Positions 45,557 to 55,124 are shown, counted from the first letter of the stretch. The stretch: DNA of 55,903 bases from Lachnospiraceae bacterium (GCA_011959925.1 BLMD01000088.1:1-55903), one strand, 5' to 3'. Made by a program: numbers and translations. The notes: generated by a model from the sequence alone, not told the origin.

Positions 45557-46108
45557 TTATATTTCCGCTTCCGCCTCCTGTTTAAACTCTTCGATCTGCA
45601 GAGGACTCATTTCAGGCAGCTCTTCCAAAGAATGGATTCCAAAACTGCGCAAAAACTCTTCGGTCGTCCCAAAAAGCATCGGACGCCCAGGCGCATCCAA
45701 ACGCCCCAGTTCTTCCACCAGATTATATTCCACCAGTTTACTGACGGAATGGTCGCAGGAAACGCCGCGGATTTTTTCGATCTCCGCCTTTGTCACCGGC
45801 TGCTTATAGGCAATAATCGAAAGCGTTTCCAGTAAAACATCTGTCAGCACATGTTTTTTTGGCTGTTTTGCGATGCGGATCAGGTATTCATATGTATTCT
45901 GGCTGGTACACATCTGATATGCGCCGTCCAGTTCCATGATCTGCATGCCCCGCTCATTTTCCCGGTATTCTTCTGCCAGTTCTTCGATGTAACGTTTCGT
46001 CTCATCGTTTTCCAACTCAATGGCAGCCGCTATTTTTTCCAGGTCTACAGACTTTCCCATAGTAAAAAGAATGGCTTCTATAATTGATTTGTACGATTTC
46101 TGTTCCAT
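45557..46108 (-). CDS. scpB: Segregation and condensation protein B
   Basis: 183-residue winged-helix partner of the ScpA kleisin in the bacterial condensin SMC-ScpAB, which organises and segregates the chromosome. Characteristic sequences: IEAILFTMGKSVDLEKIAAAIE at the N-terminus, LETLSIIAYKQPVTKAEIEKIRG and GRPMLFGTTEEFLRSFGI. It follows scpA with a 13-base gap. Confidence 0.95.
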   Translation of the reverse strand: MEQKSYKSIIEAILFTMGKSVDLEKIAAAIELENDETKRYIEELAEEYRENERGMQIMELDGAYQMCTSQNTYEYLIRIAKQPKKHVLTDVLLETLSIIAYKQPVTKAEIEKIRGVSCDHSVSKLVEYNLVEELGRLDAPGRPMLFGTTEEFLRSFGIHSLEELPEMSPLQIEEFKQEAEAEI

Positions 46109-46121
46109 ATTCCCCCCGTGT

Positions 46122-46871
46122 TTATGCAGCCGTTTTTGATTCGATCAGGATATCGTCAAACAGATGCTTTTGCATGATTGTTATTTTCCCGGTTTTCATC
46201 AGCTCCAAAACGGCAAGGAAACTGACGATAACTTCCATTTTGCTGCTCTGGGCCTCCAGAAGGTTCCGAAAGGAAAAACTTTTATGAGCTGCGGCATATC
46301 GTTCCAGATATGCCAGCTTTTCTTTTAACGAAACTTCTTCTTTTTCGATCTTTCCAAATCCGGCGCGAACCCGGTCAATCTTATTTTCCTGCCTGCGCAT
46401 GACCGACTGAAAAATATCGTTTAATTTCCGAAGCGTCAGCCCCGATAAGAGCACTTTCACATCGACCGGTTCTTCATACGCCATCACTTCATCCGGAATC
46501 GTTGGTTCTTTAAACAGCACGCGTCTTGCATCCACCTGCCGGTCTCTCAGTTCATAGGACATACATTTATACATTTTATATTCCAAAAGCTGCTGGATGA
46601 GTTCTGCCCGCGGATCTTCTTCTTCTCCGTCTTCGTTTATTTCTTTCGGCAGAAGCATTTTGGATTTGATAGCGATTAAAGTAGCGGCCATCACCAGAAA
46701 CTCACTCATGACGTTCAAATCCTGCCGCTGCATTTCCTGAATATAATCCAGATACTGATTGGTAATTTCTACAATCGGAATATCGTAGATACTGACTTTA
46801 TTTTTATCCAAAAGATGCAAAAGCAAGTCCAAAGGTCCCTCAAACGCTTCTAATTTGACTGTTAATTCCAT
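46122..46871 (-). CDS. scpA: Segregation and condensation protein A
   Basis: 249-residue kleisin that bridges the SMC heads. N-terminal LEAFEGPLDLLLHLLDKNKVSIYDIPI, the long charged middle helix region and a C-terminal winged helix (VIVSFLAVLELMKTGKITI) are all recognisable. First gene of scpAB, with its own promoter; divergent from the carboxypeptidase gene at 47019. Confidence 0.95.
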   Translation of the reverse strand: MELTVKLEAFEGPLDLLLHLLDKNKVSIYDIPIVEITNQYLDYIQEMQRQDLNVMSEFLVMAATLIAIKSKMLLPKEINEDGEEEDPRAELIQQLLEYKMYKCMSYELRDRQVDARRVLFKEPTIPDEVMAYEEPVDVKVLLSGLTLRKLNDIFQSVMRRQENKIDRVRAGFGKIEKEEVSLKEKLAYLERYAAAHKSFSFRNLLEAQSSKMEVIVSFLAVLELMKTGKITIMQKHLFDDILIESKTAA

Positions 46872-46915
46872 AAATAACGATAACTCCCATTCTCTGCTTT
46901 TTTGGCACAGGCTCT

Positions 46916-46944
46916 ATTCTAGTTGATTTCGGCCTGAATTTCAA
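46916..46944 (-). promoter_or_regulatory. Sigma-A promoter of scpAB
   Basis: TTGAAA (46939-46944), 17 bases, TAGAAT (46916-46921). Confidence 0.75.
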
Positions 46945-47018
46945 GATTCGGTCATAAATTTTCTACCAAGCGATTACACTATTATAGAGAATTTGCAACA
47001 ATCCACGGAGGTTATACT

Positions 47019-48269
47019 ATGCATTCCTTCTTATCCCTTTTCCTTTGTCTTCATCTTTTGCTTGCTTCTGCCCTGTTTCCCCCGGTTCAAACGCTCTCTT
47101 CCCGGATCCTGTTTACGGAAACGCAGGAAGCTTCTGACGAAAACTCTGCATCGGCTTCTTTAGAAGCACAGGCCGCAGAACATGCCGCCGGCATTTCCGT
47201 TGCCGCCCCCAGCGCCCTGTTAATGGAGGCTTCCACCGGAACTATTATTTTTGAAAAGGATTCCCATTCCGCCAGACATCCCGCCAGCATCACAAAGATC
47301 ATGACGCTGATTTTGATCTTTGAAGCGCTGGAAAAAGGCAGCATAAAACTGACGGATACCGTTACCGTTTCCGAACACGCTGCAGGCATGGGCGGCTCTC
47401 AGGTGTTTTTAGAAGTGGGTGAAACCCAGGACGTAGAAACCATGATCAAGTGCATCAGTATTGCGAGTGCAAATGACGCCTGCGTCGCTATGGCAGAATT
47501 TATCAGCGGCAGCGAAGCCGCTTTCGTTGCGGAAATGAATGCAAAAGCCGCCGCTCTGGGCATGAAAGATACGACGTTTGTCAACTGCTGCGGCCTGGAT
47601 GCTGACGGGCATATGACAAGCGCGTACGACGTTGCCCTGATGTCGCGGGAATTGACGGTACGTCATCCCCAAATTCACGAATACTGCACCATATGGATGG
47701 ACACGATGACCCATGTGACCGCAAAAGGCTCCACGGAATTCGGTTTGACAAATACCAACAAGCTGATCCGGCAGTACGAATATGCCACCGGATTAAAAAC
47801 AGGTTCCACCGGACTGGCAAAATTCTGTCTTTCCGCCACGGCAGAAAAAGACGGTATGGAACTGATCGCCGTCATTATGGGCGCCGAAAACCCGAAAGAC
47901 CGTTTCGGGACAGCCGCCGCTCTGTTCAATTACGGTTTTTCCAAATGCAAAATCTATACGGATGAACATAAAGAGCCTCTGCCGGACCTTTCGGTAAAAA
48001 AAGGTACGGAAAACGCTCTGCCGCTGGAGTATAAAAACCCGTTCCAGTACCTTTCTGCAGACGGCGCCGATTTTTCTGCTATTGAAAAGCAGATTTCTCT
48101 TCCGAATGTTAAAGACGCGCCCATAAAAAAAGGGGAAAAGATCGGAGAAGCCGTCTACCGTCTGGGAACGGAAAAAATCGGCTCGGTAGATATCATTGCC
48201 GCGAAAGATATCACACAAGCCGCTTTTTCGGATTATATGAAAAAAATTTTCCTGCGGTACTTTTCATAA
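47019..48269 (+). CDS. D-alanyl-D-alanine carboxypeptidase (peptidase S11, DacF/PBP5-like)
   Basis: 416-residue exported penicillin-binding protein that trims the terminal D-Ala from peptidoglycan stem peptides. Signal peptide 1-20 or so; active-site SxxK in HPASITKIMTL, SxN in SIASANDACV and KTG in LKTGSTGLAKF; a C-terminal beta-rich domain ends in DYMKKIFLRYFS, a candidate amphipathic membrane anchor. GGAGG lies before the ATG. The upstream region (GTCATAAAT, then TTACACTAT about 15 bases later) only loosely resembles a sporulation sigma-E promoter, so sporulation control is a guess. Confidence 0.93.
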   Translation: MHSFLSLFLCLHLLLASALFPPVQTLSSRILFTETQEASDENSASASLEAQAAEHAAGISVAAPSALLMEASTGTIIFEKDSHSARHPASITKIMTLILIFEALEKGSIKLTDTVTVSEHAAGMGGSQVFLEVGETQDVETMIKCISIASANDACVAMAEFISGSEAAFVAEMNAKAAALGMKDTTFVNCCGLDADGHMTSAYDVALMSRELTVRHPQIHEYCTIWMDTMTHVTAKGSTEFGLTNTNKLIRQYEYATGLKTGSTGLAKFCLSATAEKDGMELIAVIMGAENPKDRFGTAAALFNYGFSKCKIYTDEHKEPLPDLSVKKGTENALPLEYKNPFQYLSADGADFSAIEKQISLPNVKDAPIKKGEKIGEAVYRLGTEKIGSVDIIAAKDITQAAFSDYMKKIFLRYFS

Positions 48270-48287
48270 GCAGCCGCTTTTACCGGT

Positions 48288-49364
48288 TTAGTCGATGGTA
48301 ATAAATTTATGCGTACGATTCGCCTCGGAACGGGTCTTTTGATACCAGTAATAATCTCCCTGTCCCTTACCGTAATTTTGTATCTCGACATCTACGTCGT
48401 AATAATACGTACGACCGCCTACCACGGCATAATTCCAGGCATGCGGCGCTTTTGTCCCGTTTCTGTTCAGATAATAACCGCTGCAGATTCCTGCCTGAAT
48501 GCCTGCATGATTGCACAGGATTTTAAAAATCGCGGCCTGATCGGTACATACGCCGATCCTGCGCTCCATACACCATTTTCTTTGGATCAGCGCCTGATCA
48601 TAATTGTAGATGAGGCTTCCGTTTTTATAGAGCGCATCCGTGGTTTTTTTGTAGGCATCTATTTTTTTCCTGGAAGACGCCAGATTATAATACTTTTTAA
48701 AGGTACCTCCTTCATAATAATGCACATGTTTCTGATTTACCGTCATCCAATGATAGATACGCTTTACTTTTTCACTTTGATTCTGCGTTTTGTCAACTTT
48801 TGCACTTTTACAGATTTGTTCCGCCATATAATCCACTTCCGGATCCCCTGTCAGAATGGGGATACCGGCAGCTTCCATCAAACCGGCTTTTCCTGCGGGC
48901 GCTTTTTTGGAAATTTTTAAACGGCACGTTTTCTGAGCGATCGGAAGTTGGTTTACTTTGGAAAGTACGCTCAGTTCCACCGTATACTTTCCCTGCTTGA
49001 CATATTTTTTTGCCGAAACGCCCGCCGCATTCTTTTTGCTCGGCTTTCCCTTCCAACGATAGCTGAAGGAACCGCCGGTATGGTTTTTAAATTTCTTCTG
49101 AAATACATAGTTTCCTTTTTTGTTGTAAATCTTAAGGCAAAGATCCGCCGTCTCTTCTTCCGTACGGATGTAAGAACGGATCACAAGATAATTGCCCTTA
49201 CTTGGATGATACCCTTTCTTTCCCGCAGAAACTGTAAGGCTCTCCACATCGGTTCCTTCCGTTGGATTTCCCTCTTCGGCCCATACCGGTTCTGCTCTTC
49301 CGAATCCAAGCACAACACATAATACTGCCAATACAACAACGTATACTCCTAAGTTTTTTTTCAT
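48288..49364 (-). CDS. Secreted transglutaminase-like protein
   Basis: 358 residues with a signal peptide (1-29). A beta-sandwich-like middle (about 40-150) rich in Lys precedes a transglutaminase-like cysteine-protease fold: Cys in RIGVCTDQAAIFKIL, His in APHAWNYAVVGG and Asp in YYYDVDVE. Such extracellular domains are usually proteases or peptidoglycan-associated enzymes rather than true cross-linkers; the substrate is unknown. It lies 37 bases after cls on the same strand, probably the last gene of that unit. Confidence 0.85.
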   Translation of the reverse strand: MKKNLGVYVVVLAVLCVVLGFGRAEPVWAEEGNPTEGTDVESLTVSAGKKGYHPSKGNYLVIRSYIRTEEETADLCLKIYNKKGNYVFQKKFKNHTGGSFSYRWKGKPSKKNAAGVSAKKYVKQGKYTVELSVLSKVNQLPIAQKTCRLKISKKAPAGKAGLMEAAGIPILTGDPEVDYMAEQICKSAKVDKTQNQSEKVKRIYHWMTVNQKHVHYYEGGTFKKYYNLASSRKKIDAYKKTTDALYKNGSLIYNYDQALIQRKWCMERRIGVCTDQAAIFKILCNHAGIQAGICSGYYLNRNGTKAPHAWNYAVVGGRTYYYDVDVEIQNYGKGQGDYYWYQKTRSEANRTHKFITID

Positions 49365-49401
49365 CTCTTATCCTCCCTGTGAATTCCTGATTCCCATGCT
49401 C

Positions 49402-50937
49402 CTACAGCAGCGGCGCAAATAAGCGCAAGACAGACTGCAGCGCAAGTATGACAAGATTTCGCTTCCTGCAGAAATCCCTTGTAATTTCCCTCGATCTCTC
49501 GATCGTATCCAAAGCGTCTTCTTTCAGCTGCATCACCGCCTGGGAACGATACATAAAAACGCCGCACTCAAAATGCAGATACAAACTCCGATAATCCAAA
49601 TTTACGGTTCCTACCGTTGCAATCTTATCGTCGCAGACAAAACATTTCGCGTGGATAAATCCCGGTTTATACTGATAAATCTTTACGCCGCACTGCATCA
49701 GCTGTTCGTAATAAGACTGCGTCAGCAGAAACACCAGTTTTTTATCCGGTATCTCCGGCGTTACAATTCTGACGTCGATGCCGCATTTTGCAGCGTTTTG
49801 CAGCGCAACCGTCATTTCATTGTCCACGATCAGATACGGCGTATAAATATAAACATACTGCTTCGCATGGTTGATAATATTCAGATAAATATTTTCTCCC
49901 ACATTTTCATGATCCAAAGGCGTATCACTGTAAGGCTGCACAAAACCATCTTCCGGATTTTCCGTCTTATGGTATTGTTCCGGCAGGTACTGACGGTAAT
50001 CTTCGGAAGTCTGCCTGATATAATTCCACATTTCCAAAAACATCGTCGTAAAACTCCATACCGCTTCGCCTTTAACCTCTACGCCGGCATCTTTCCAGTA
50101 ACCGAACCGCTCTTTTTTGTTGATGTATTCATCTGCAATATTGATCCCGCCGGTAAATCCCACCTGCCCGTCTACCACCAAAATCTTTCGATGATCCCTG
50201 TTGTTCAATATAATCGACAAAATCGGACGAAACGGGTTAAACGACGCGGTTTCTATACCCATGGCTTTTAGATCTCTGGTAAAATGCTTCGGCAGCGTCT
50301 GAATGGAACCGACATCATCATAAATCAGGCGCACCAAAACGCCCTCCTGTACTTTACGTTTCATAATTGCAAGCATCTTCTGCAGCATTTCACCGTCTTC
50401 AATAATAAAATATTCCAGAAATATAAATTTTTCTGCCCGCTCCATGGCGCCTAACATATCGACAAACATCGCCTCGCCGGACGGATAATATTTCGTTTTG
50501 GAATTACGGTACAAAGGATACTGCGCCCAGTCATGAATATACCTGGACTGCTGTGCCGCTCCCGGATCTTTCTCCATCAGCTCTTTGATCGCAGTATAGT
50601 CCATTTCCAGGCAGGCCGTCAATTCCCGGTGTACGGCATCCATGCGTTCTCTCGTGTTCTTTGTCAGTTCGCTTCTACCAAATACCAGGTATAATACGAT
50701 GCCAAGAACCGGAAATACCAGAATAATACATGTCCATGCAAGCTTATAGTAGGGATTGGTCCAGTTATTTACTACCACCAGAACCAGAAAGAATGCCAGA
50801 ATGCGGAGACAGCCGTCCACAAAAGTAAAGCGGACGCTGAAATCGTATACTGTGAAAAAAATCCAGGAAAACTGCAGAATGATTGCAACGGCAACCATAA
50901 ATTTCCTGCTGAATACTATGCTGGCAATCCGTTTCAT
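49402..50937 (-). CDS. cls: Cardiolipin synthase
   Basis: 511-residue membrane enzyme joining two phosphatidylglycerol molecules. Two N-terminal helices (PLDc_N, about 10-70, PYYKLAWTCIILVFPVLGIV) precede two phospholipase-D motifs, DHRKILVVDG and HAKCFVCDD (HxK-x4-D). GGAGG lies before the ATG. It starts 21 bases after the subtilase stop, so it is probably cotranscribed with the subtilase and the hemerythrin-CheX gene upstream. Confidence 0.95.
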   Translation of the reverse strand: MKRIASIVFSRKFMVAVAIILQFSWIFFTVYDFSVRFTFVDGCLRILAFFLVLVVVNNWTNPYYKLAWTCIILVFPVLGIVLYLVFGRSELTKNTRERMDAVHRELTACLEMDYTAIKELMEKDPGAAQQSRYIHDWAQYPLYRNSKTKYYPSGEAMFVDMLGAMERAEKFIFLEYFIIEDGEMLQKMLAIMKRKVQEGVLVRLIYDDVGSIQTLPKHFTRDLKAMGIETASFNPFRPILSIILNNRDHRKILVVDGQVGFTGGINIADEYINKKERFGYWKDAGVEVKGEAVWSFTTMFLEMWNYIRQTSEDYRQYLPEQYHKTENPEDGFVQPYSDTPLDHENVGENIYLNIINHAKQYVYIYTPYLIVDNEMTVALQNAAKCGIDVRIVTPEIPDKKLVFLLTQSYYEQLMQCGVKIYQYKPGFIHAKCFVCDDKIATVGTVNLDYRSLYLHFECGVFMYRSQAVMQLKEDALDTIERSREITRDFCRKRNLVILALQSVLRLFAPLL

Positions 50938-50958
50938 TTGTTACTTCCTCCTATTTCT

Positions 50959-51909
50959 CTATAACAGACGGTTTAAATATACCACTCCCCAGTATTTTTG
51001 TTCCCCTGCTTCGCCCAGCACAACGGCTCTCTCATATAACCGCAGTTTTACCTGTGCGGGTGTCAGATCCGGATATTTCTGCAAAAGCAGCGCGATCGAA
51101 CCGGCGATCACCGGCGCGGACATGGAAGTACCGCTTTTTACCTCGTATCCCCCTCTTGCGGAACAGCTTTTGATTGCCGTTCCCGGAGCCAAAATTTCCG
51201 GCTTAACCACGCAGCACTCGGTTGGTCCCCTTCCGCTGTAACCGCTTTTTAAACCTCTTCCGCGCTTCACATAATCATCGATGCTTCCTACGGTTATGAT
51301 GCTTTTACATTGCCCGGGAATCGTTACGCTGTTTCTGCCCGGTCCGTTATTTCCCGCTGCGGCAACAACTACAATCCCATGATTCCATGCTTTTTCCACC
51401 GCGTACATCAAATTGGATTTTTCCGTTTCATCTGCCGAAGGCAGCATGCCTACGGATATATTTAAAATCCGGATATTATATTCTTCCCGATTTTCGATGA
51501 CAAAATCAATCGCTTTTAATACCTGGGCCGTATTCCCGTTTCCTTTTCTGTCTAATACTTTTGTCACAAAAAGATTACATTCCGGCGCCATGCCCCGATA
51601 AAGCCCCCGGCTCATTTTCCCGGTTCCCGCAATAATACCTGCTACATGGGACCCATGCCCGTTATCGTCATACGGACGCATCCTCTGCTGGGTAAAATCA
51701 GTAAATTTCAAAATCCGCCTGTCAAAATCCGGATGTGTAATGATACCCGTATCCATAATTGCAACGGTAATCCCTTTTCCCGTCAATCCTTTTCTATGCG
51801 CATAGTCTGCCCTTAATTTTTTCCGAACCTGATTCATCCCATAAAAAGCCTTTTCTTTTATGTTATGCGCCAAAATCAGAGGTGTTCTTCTTCTTATTTT
51901 ACGGCGCAA
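50959..51909 (-). CDS. Subtilisin-like serine protease, no signal peptide
   Basis: Up to 316 residues, family S8. The catalytic triad is complete: Asp53 (AIMDTGI), His85 (GHGSHVAG) and the Ser of SGTSMSAP; the oxyanion Asn lies in AAAGNNGPG. There is no signal peptide or propeptide, so it is intracellular or exported by another route. The longest frame starts with TTG inside the end of the upstream gene (16-base overlap). The ATG at 51837 (MNQVRKK) is the alternative, giving 292 residues, but residues just before it (KAFYG) fit the family, so the longer form is kept. Confidence 0.85.
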   Translation of the reverse strand: MRRKIRRRTPLILAHNIKEKAFYGMNQVRKKLRADYAHRKGLTGKGITVAIMDTGIITHPDFDRRILKFTDFTQQRMRPYDDNGHGSHVAGIIAGTGKMSRGLYRGMAPECNLFVTKVLDRKGNGNTAQVLKAIDFVIENREEYNIRILNISVGMLPSADETEKSNLMYAVEKAWNHGIVVVAAAGNNGPGRNSVTIPGQCKSIITVGSIDDYVKRGRGLKSGYSGRGPTECCVVKPEILAPGTAIKSCSARGGYEVKSGTSMSAPVIAGSIALLLQKYPDLTPAQVKLRLYERAVVLGEAGEQKYWGVVYLNRLL

Positions 51910-52769
51910 ACGGCAAAAAAGCCTCTGTTTGTGCGAAACAGCATACTGTAATACGGATATTCCCGTTCAAATACTTTTATGAACTGATCGTAAGTCAGCA
52001 TATTGTCTTTCTCCGCCTGATATGAGTCAATCTGCGCGAACCGCTCTCCGATCCCATCCACAATCCGGGTAGAAAGCGTTCCGATCGAATCCAGCACGCG
52101 TTTTTCCATTTTCATAAATCGTTCTTTTTGTATCCTTCCTGCCATGTAAAGCAACAGCTGTTCCTCAAAAGCAAGAAACACCTGCTGCTTCCTGCCGTCT
52201 TTTGTCCGATACAAAAATCGGTAATAATATGCATTTCCAATATCTTCACTGCTGTAATAACGGCTTGCAAGCATCGCGTCCAATCGAAACTCTTGTTCCA
52301 GTACGCCGATCACCGCCTGCGAAAAACCTATCAGCTCTTCTTCGCTCTGTTCGTGCACCCATTTACTCGAAACTTTTCCTGTTATCGCCCGGTCTTCGAT
52401 CAATATGTGTTCTGTCAGCCATCCGGAGCAGAAATTTAAAAACTGCGCAAGCACATCTTCCGAATACCCGGACTTTACCAGTTCCATTTCAAACACCGGC
52501 AGCGTATGGTTTACCATATTGTCATGCAGACGCTTATGCATCTCATATCCGCCGTATCCGACAGACCGCATATAAGCTTCTTCCTGCGCAAAATGAGTCA
52601 CCGCATAGTTTTTAAAATATTTGATTCCCTCCATGCAGGTCCATTCATTCTTTCGCGAATTTTGACTGAGGCGGTTTAATTTCCGTACAATAGAAAACAG
52701 TTTCTGATGCGCATGATCCACAATTTCTACCCCTATGCTGAACCGGTCATTCCATTCGATTGCCTTCAT
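51894..52769 (-). CDS. Hemerythrin domain fused to a CheX-like domain
   Basis: 291 residues. N-terminal hemerythrin (1-135) with all di-iron ligand motifs: His21 (VDHAHQKLF), HFAQEE, HKRLH and EHILIED. The C-terminal half (about 145-291) resembles CheX/CheC: a strand-rich start (YYYRFLYRTKDGRKQQVFLAF), the helix DSIGTLSTRIVDGIG where CheX has its conserved E...N site (the exact Glu/Asn is not preserved), and a last strand SMLFRTNRGFFAV. The proposed role, an O2- or redox-responsive signalling or phosphatase-like protein, is inference. It has its own promoter and leads the unit with the subtilase, cls and the transglutaminase-like gene. Confidence 0.75.
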   Translation of the reverse strand: MKAIEWNDRFSIGVEIVDHAHQKLFSIVRKLNRLSQNSRKNEWTCMEGIKYFKNYAVTHFAQEEAYMRSVGYGGYEMHKRLHDNMVNHTLPVFEMELVKSGYSEDVLAQFLNFCSGWLTEHILIEDRAITGKVSSKWVHEQSEEELIGFSQAVIGVLEQEFRLDAMLASRYYSSEDIGNAYYYRFLYRTKDGRKQQVFLAFEEQLLLYMAGRIQKERFMKMEKRVLDSIGTLSTRIVDGIGERFAQIDSYQAEKDNMLTYDQFIKVFEREYPYYSMLFRTNRGFFAVCAVK

Positions 52770-52799
52770 TTGTTTTCCCCCTGTTACGTGTTCACTTCT

Positions 52800-52828
52800 A
52801 TTCTATTAAAAATATGCGTTTTTGTCCA
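52800..52828 (-). promoter_or_regulatory. Promoter of the hemerythrin-CheX gene unit
   Basis: TGGACA (52823-52828), 17 bases, TAGAAT (52800-52805), just downstream of the pnp terminator. Confidence 0.7.
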
Positions 52829-52837
52829 TGAAAACTT

Positions 52838-52875
52838 AAAAAAGGCAGTATGCATTTCGAAAACGCATACTGCCG
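52838..52875 (-). terminator. Terminator after pnp
   Basis: Stem GGCAGTATGC / GCATACTGCC (52844-52874), followed by TTTTTT on the minus strand. Confidence 0.92.
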
Positions 52876-52885
52876 CAAGTAACGC

Positions 52886-54982
52886 CTATTTTGTATACCT
52901 GGACACATCTTTCATAGAAAAACTGATCCTTCCCATTTTATCTTTTCCAAGACATACTACCGTCACTTTATCTCCGAGTGTCAGCACGTCTTCCACACGG
53001 TTGATCCTGTCTTTGGATATCTTGGAAATGTGGATCATGCCTTCCTTGCCCGGAGCAAATTCTACAAATGCGCCGAACTCTTTGATGCTTACAATCTTGC
53101 CTTTGAAAATCTGCCCTTCTTCAAAATCCGTCGTAATAATCCGGATCATTTCTACCGCCTGATTCATTGCAGCTAGATCTGTACCGCAGATGGAAACCGC
53201 ACCGTCGTCCGTAATATCAATTTTCACACCGGTACGCTCAATGATCTCATTGATCGTCTTTCCTCTCTGTCCGACTACATCGCCGATCTTTGCCGGATCG
53301 ATCTGGACCTGAATAATCTTCGGCGCGTACTCGCTCAATTCTTTTCTCGGCTCTGTAATTGCCTTGGACATACATTCGTCCATAATAAAAAATCTTGCTT
53401 CTCTCGTCCTTGCAATCGCCTCTTCTACGATTGGCCTTGTCAGTCCGTGGATCTTGATATCCATCTGGATCGCCGTAATTCCTTCTTTTGTTCCGGTTAC
53501 TTTAAAGTCCATATCGCCGAAGAAATCTTCCAGCCCCTGAATATCCGTCAATACCAGATAGTCGTCATCCGTATCTCCTGTCACAAGACCGCAGGAAATA
53601 CCGGCTACCATCTTTTTAATCGGAACACCCGCCGCCATAAGCGCCATACAGGACGCACAGGTCGACGCCATGGAAGTCGAACCGTTGGATTCAAATGTCT
53701 CGGACACGGCGCGGATCGCATAAGGAAATTCTTCCACGGAAGGAAGCATCGGAATCAGCGCACGCTCTGCCAATGCGCCATGACCGATTTCCCGGCGCCC
53801 CGGACCTCTCGACGGCTTTGTCTCCCCGACCGAATAAGAGGGGAAGTTATAATGATGCATATAACGCTTCTCGGTAATATTTTCATCGATTCCGTCTACT
53901 CTCTGCACTTCCGATAACGGCGCCAACGTTACGACATCGCAGATCTGCGTCTGCCCTCTGGTAAACATTGCGGAACCGTGTACTCTTGGAATCAAGTCTA
54001 CTTCCGCCGCCAGCGGACGGATTTCGTCGATGGCACGTCCGTCCGGACGTTTATGGTCTTTTAAGATCATTTTACGGACAGTCTTCTTCTGATACTGATA
54101 AACGGCTTCATCCAGCACAGCGAGCCATTCTTCCTTCTCCGCAAATGCTTCTGTCAGCTTTTCGGTAATCATACGGATATTTTCTTCCCGCACCTGCTTT
54201 AAATCGGTAAATACCGCCTCTTCCATCTCCTCCGGCGGTACGAGACGCCGGATCTCTTCAAACATCTCCTCCGGAATCGCACAGCTTGTATACGTGTGTT
54301 TCGGCTTACCTGTCTCTGCAACGATCCGGTTGATAAATGCGATGATCGTCTGATTGATATCATGCGCCATATAAATTGCCTCGATCATTTTATCTTCCGG
54401 AATTTCATTCGCGCCTGCCTCGATCATAATCACTTTCTCTGAAGTGGACGCTACTGTAAGCATCAGATCGCCTTCATCCCACTGCGCCTGAGAGGGATTG
54501 ATGATAAATTCTCCGTCTACCATGCCGACCTGCGTCATTGCGCACGGTCCGTCAAACGGAATATCGGAAATACTGGTCGAAATTGCAGAACCCAGCATCG
54601 CTACGATTTCCGGACGGCACTCGGGATCCACGCTCATAACCATATTGTTTAACGTTACGTCATTCCGGTAATCTTTCGGGAACAGCGGACGCATCGGACG
54701 ATCAATCACACGGGCAGTCAATACCGCATTCTCGGACGCCTTTCCCTCTCTCTTATTAAATCCTCCCGGAATTTTCCCCACGGAATACAGTTTCTCTTCA
54801 AATTCCACGCTTAACGGGAAGAAATCGATTCCGTCCCTTGGTTTGTCGGATGCCGTTGCCGTAGATAATACGGTGGTCTCCCCATAGTGCATAAACGCAC
54901 AGCCGTTCGCCTGCTTTCCGACCCTGTCTACGTCGACGGTAAGCGTTCTTCCGGCAAGTTCCATTGAAAAACTTTTGTACAT
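52886..54982 (-). CDS. pnp: Polyribonucleotide nucleotidyltransferase (PNPase)
   Basis: 698-residue phosphorolytic 3'-5' exoribonuclease, a trimer of the RNA-decay machinery. Two RNase PH domains (first about 10-225; second about 310-550 with SRGPGRREIGHGALAERAL and GNGSTSMAS-like core), then KH (IGDVVGQRGKTINEII) and S1 (FKGKIVSIKEFGAFVEF, GKEGMIHISKI) RNA-binding domains. The ATG at 54982 follows GGAGAAG; a 30-codon in-frame extension begins inside a hairpin and lacks a ribosome site. It lies downstream of rpsO, the classical rpsO-pnp order. Confidence 0.97.
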   Translation of the reverse strand: MYKSFSMELAGRTLTVDVDRVGKQANGCAFMHYGETTVLSTATASDKPRDGIDFFPLSVEFEEKLYSVGKIPGGFNKREGKASENAVLTARVIDRPMRPLFPKDYRNDVTLNNMVMSVDPECRPEIVAMLGSAISTSISDIPFDGPCAMTQVGMVDGEFIINPSQAQWDEGDLMLTVASTSEKVIMIEAGANEIPEDKMIEAIYMAHDINQTIIAFINRIVAETGKPKHTYTSCAIPEEMFEEIRRLVPPEEMEEAVFTDLKQVREENIRMITEKLTEAFAEKEEWLAVLDEAVYQYQKKTVRKMILKDHKRPDGRAIDEIRPLAAEVDLIPRVHGSAMFTRGQTQICDVVTLAPLSEVQRVDGIDENITEKRYMHHYNFPSYSVGETKPSRGPGRREIGHGALAERALIPMLPSVEEFPYAIRAVSETFESNGSTSMASTCASCMALMAAGVPIKKMVAGISCGLVTGDTDDDYLVLTDIQGLEDFFGDMDFKVTGTKEGITAIQMDIKIHGLTRPIVEEAIARTREARFFIMDECMSKAITEPRKELSEYAPKIIQVQIDPAKIGDVVGQRGKTINEIIERTGVKIDITDDGAVSICGTDLAAMNQAVEMIRIITTDFEEGQIFKGKIVSIKEFGAFVEFAPGKEGMIHISKISKDRINRVEDVLTLGDKVTVVCLGKDKMGRISFSMKDVSRYTK

Positions 54983-55043
54983 GTCTTCTTCTCCTTTTTC
55001 TTGGTCTTTCTGACGGAATGCTGCGGCAGAAGACTCCGAAACT

Positions 55044-55078
55044 ACTGATACAAGCATTTCCCAAATACGCATATCAGT
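55044..55078 (-). promoter_or_regulatory. Leader hairpin upstream of pnp
   Basis: ACTGATA / TATCAGT arms enclose 21 bases in the untranslated region, 60-95 bases before the start. In other bacteria PNPase with RNase III represses its own mRNA through a leader stem; whether this one does so is inference. Confidence 0.4.
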
Positions 55079-55124
55079 GGTCTCGGCGTATACCTCCCGC
55101 CGGTTCTGTCAGGCATGATAGCTT

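Noticed and set aside
46945..47018. Sigma-E/sigma-K promoter for the carboxypeptidase gene
   Set aside because: The match is loose; mentioned in the gene entry but not listed as a site.
54983..55072. 30-residue N-terminal extension of PNPase
   Set aside because: It begins inside a hairpin with no ribosome site, whereas the ATG at 54982 has one and matches the family's conserved start.
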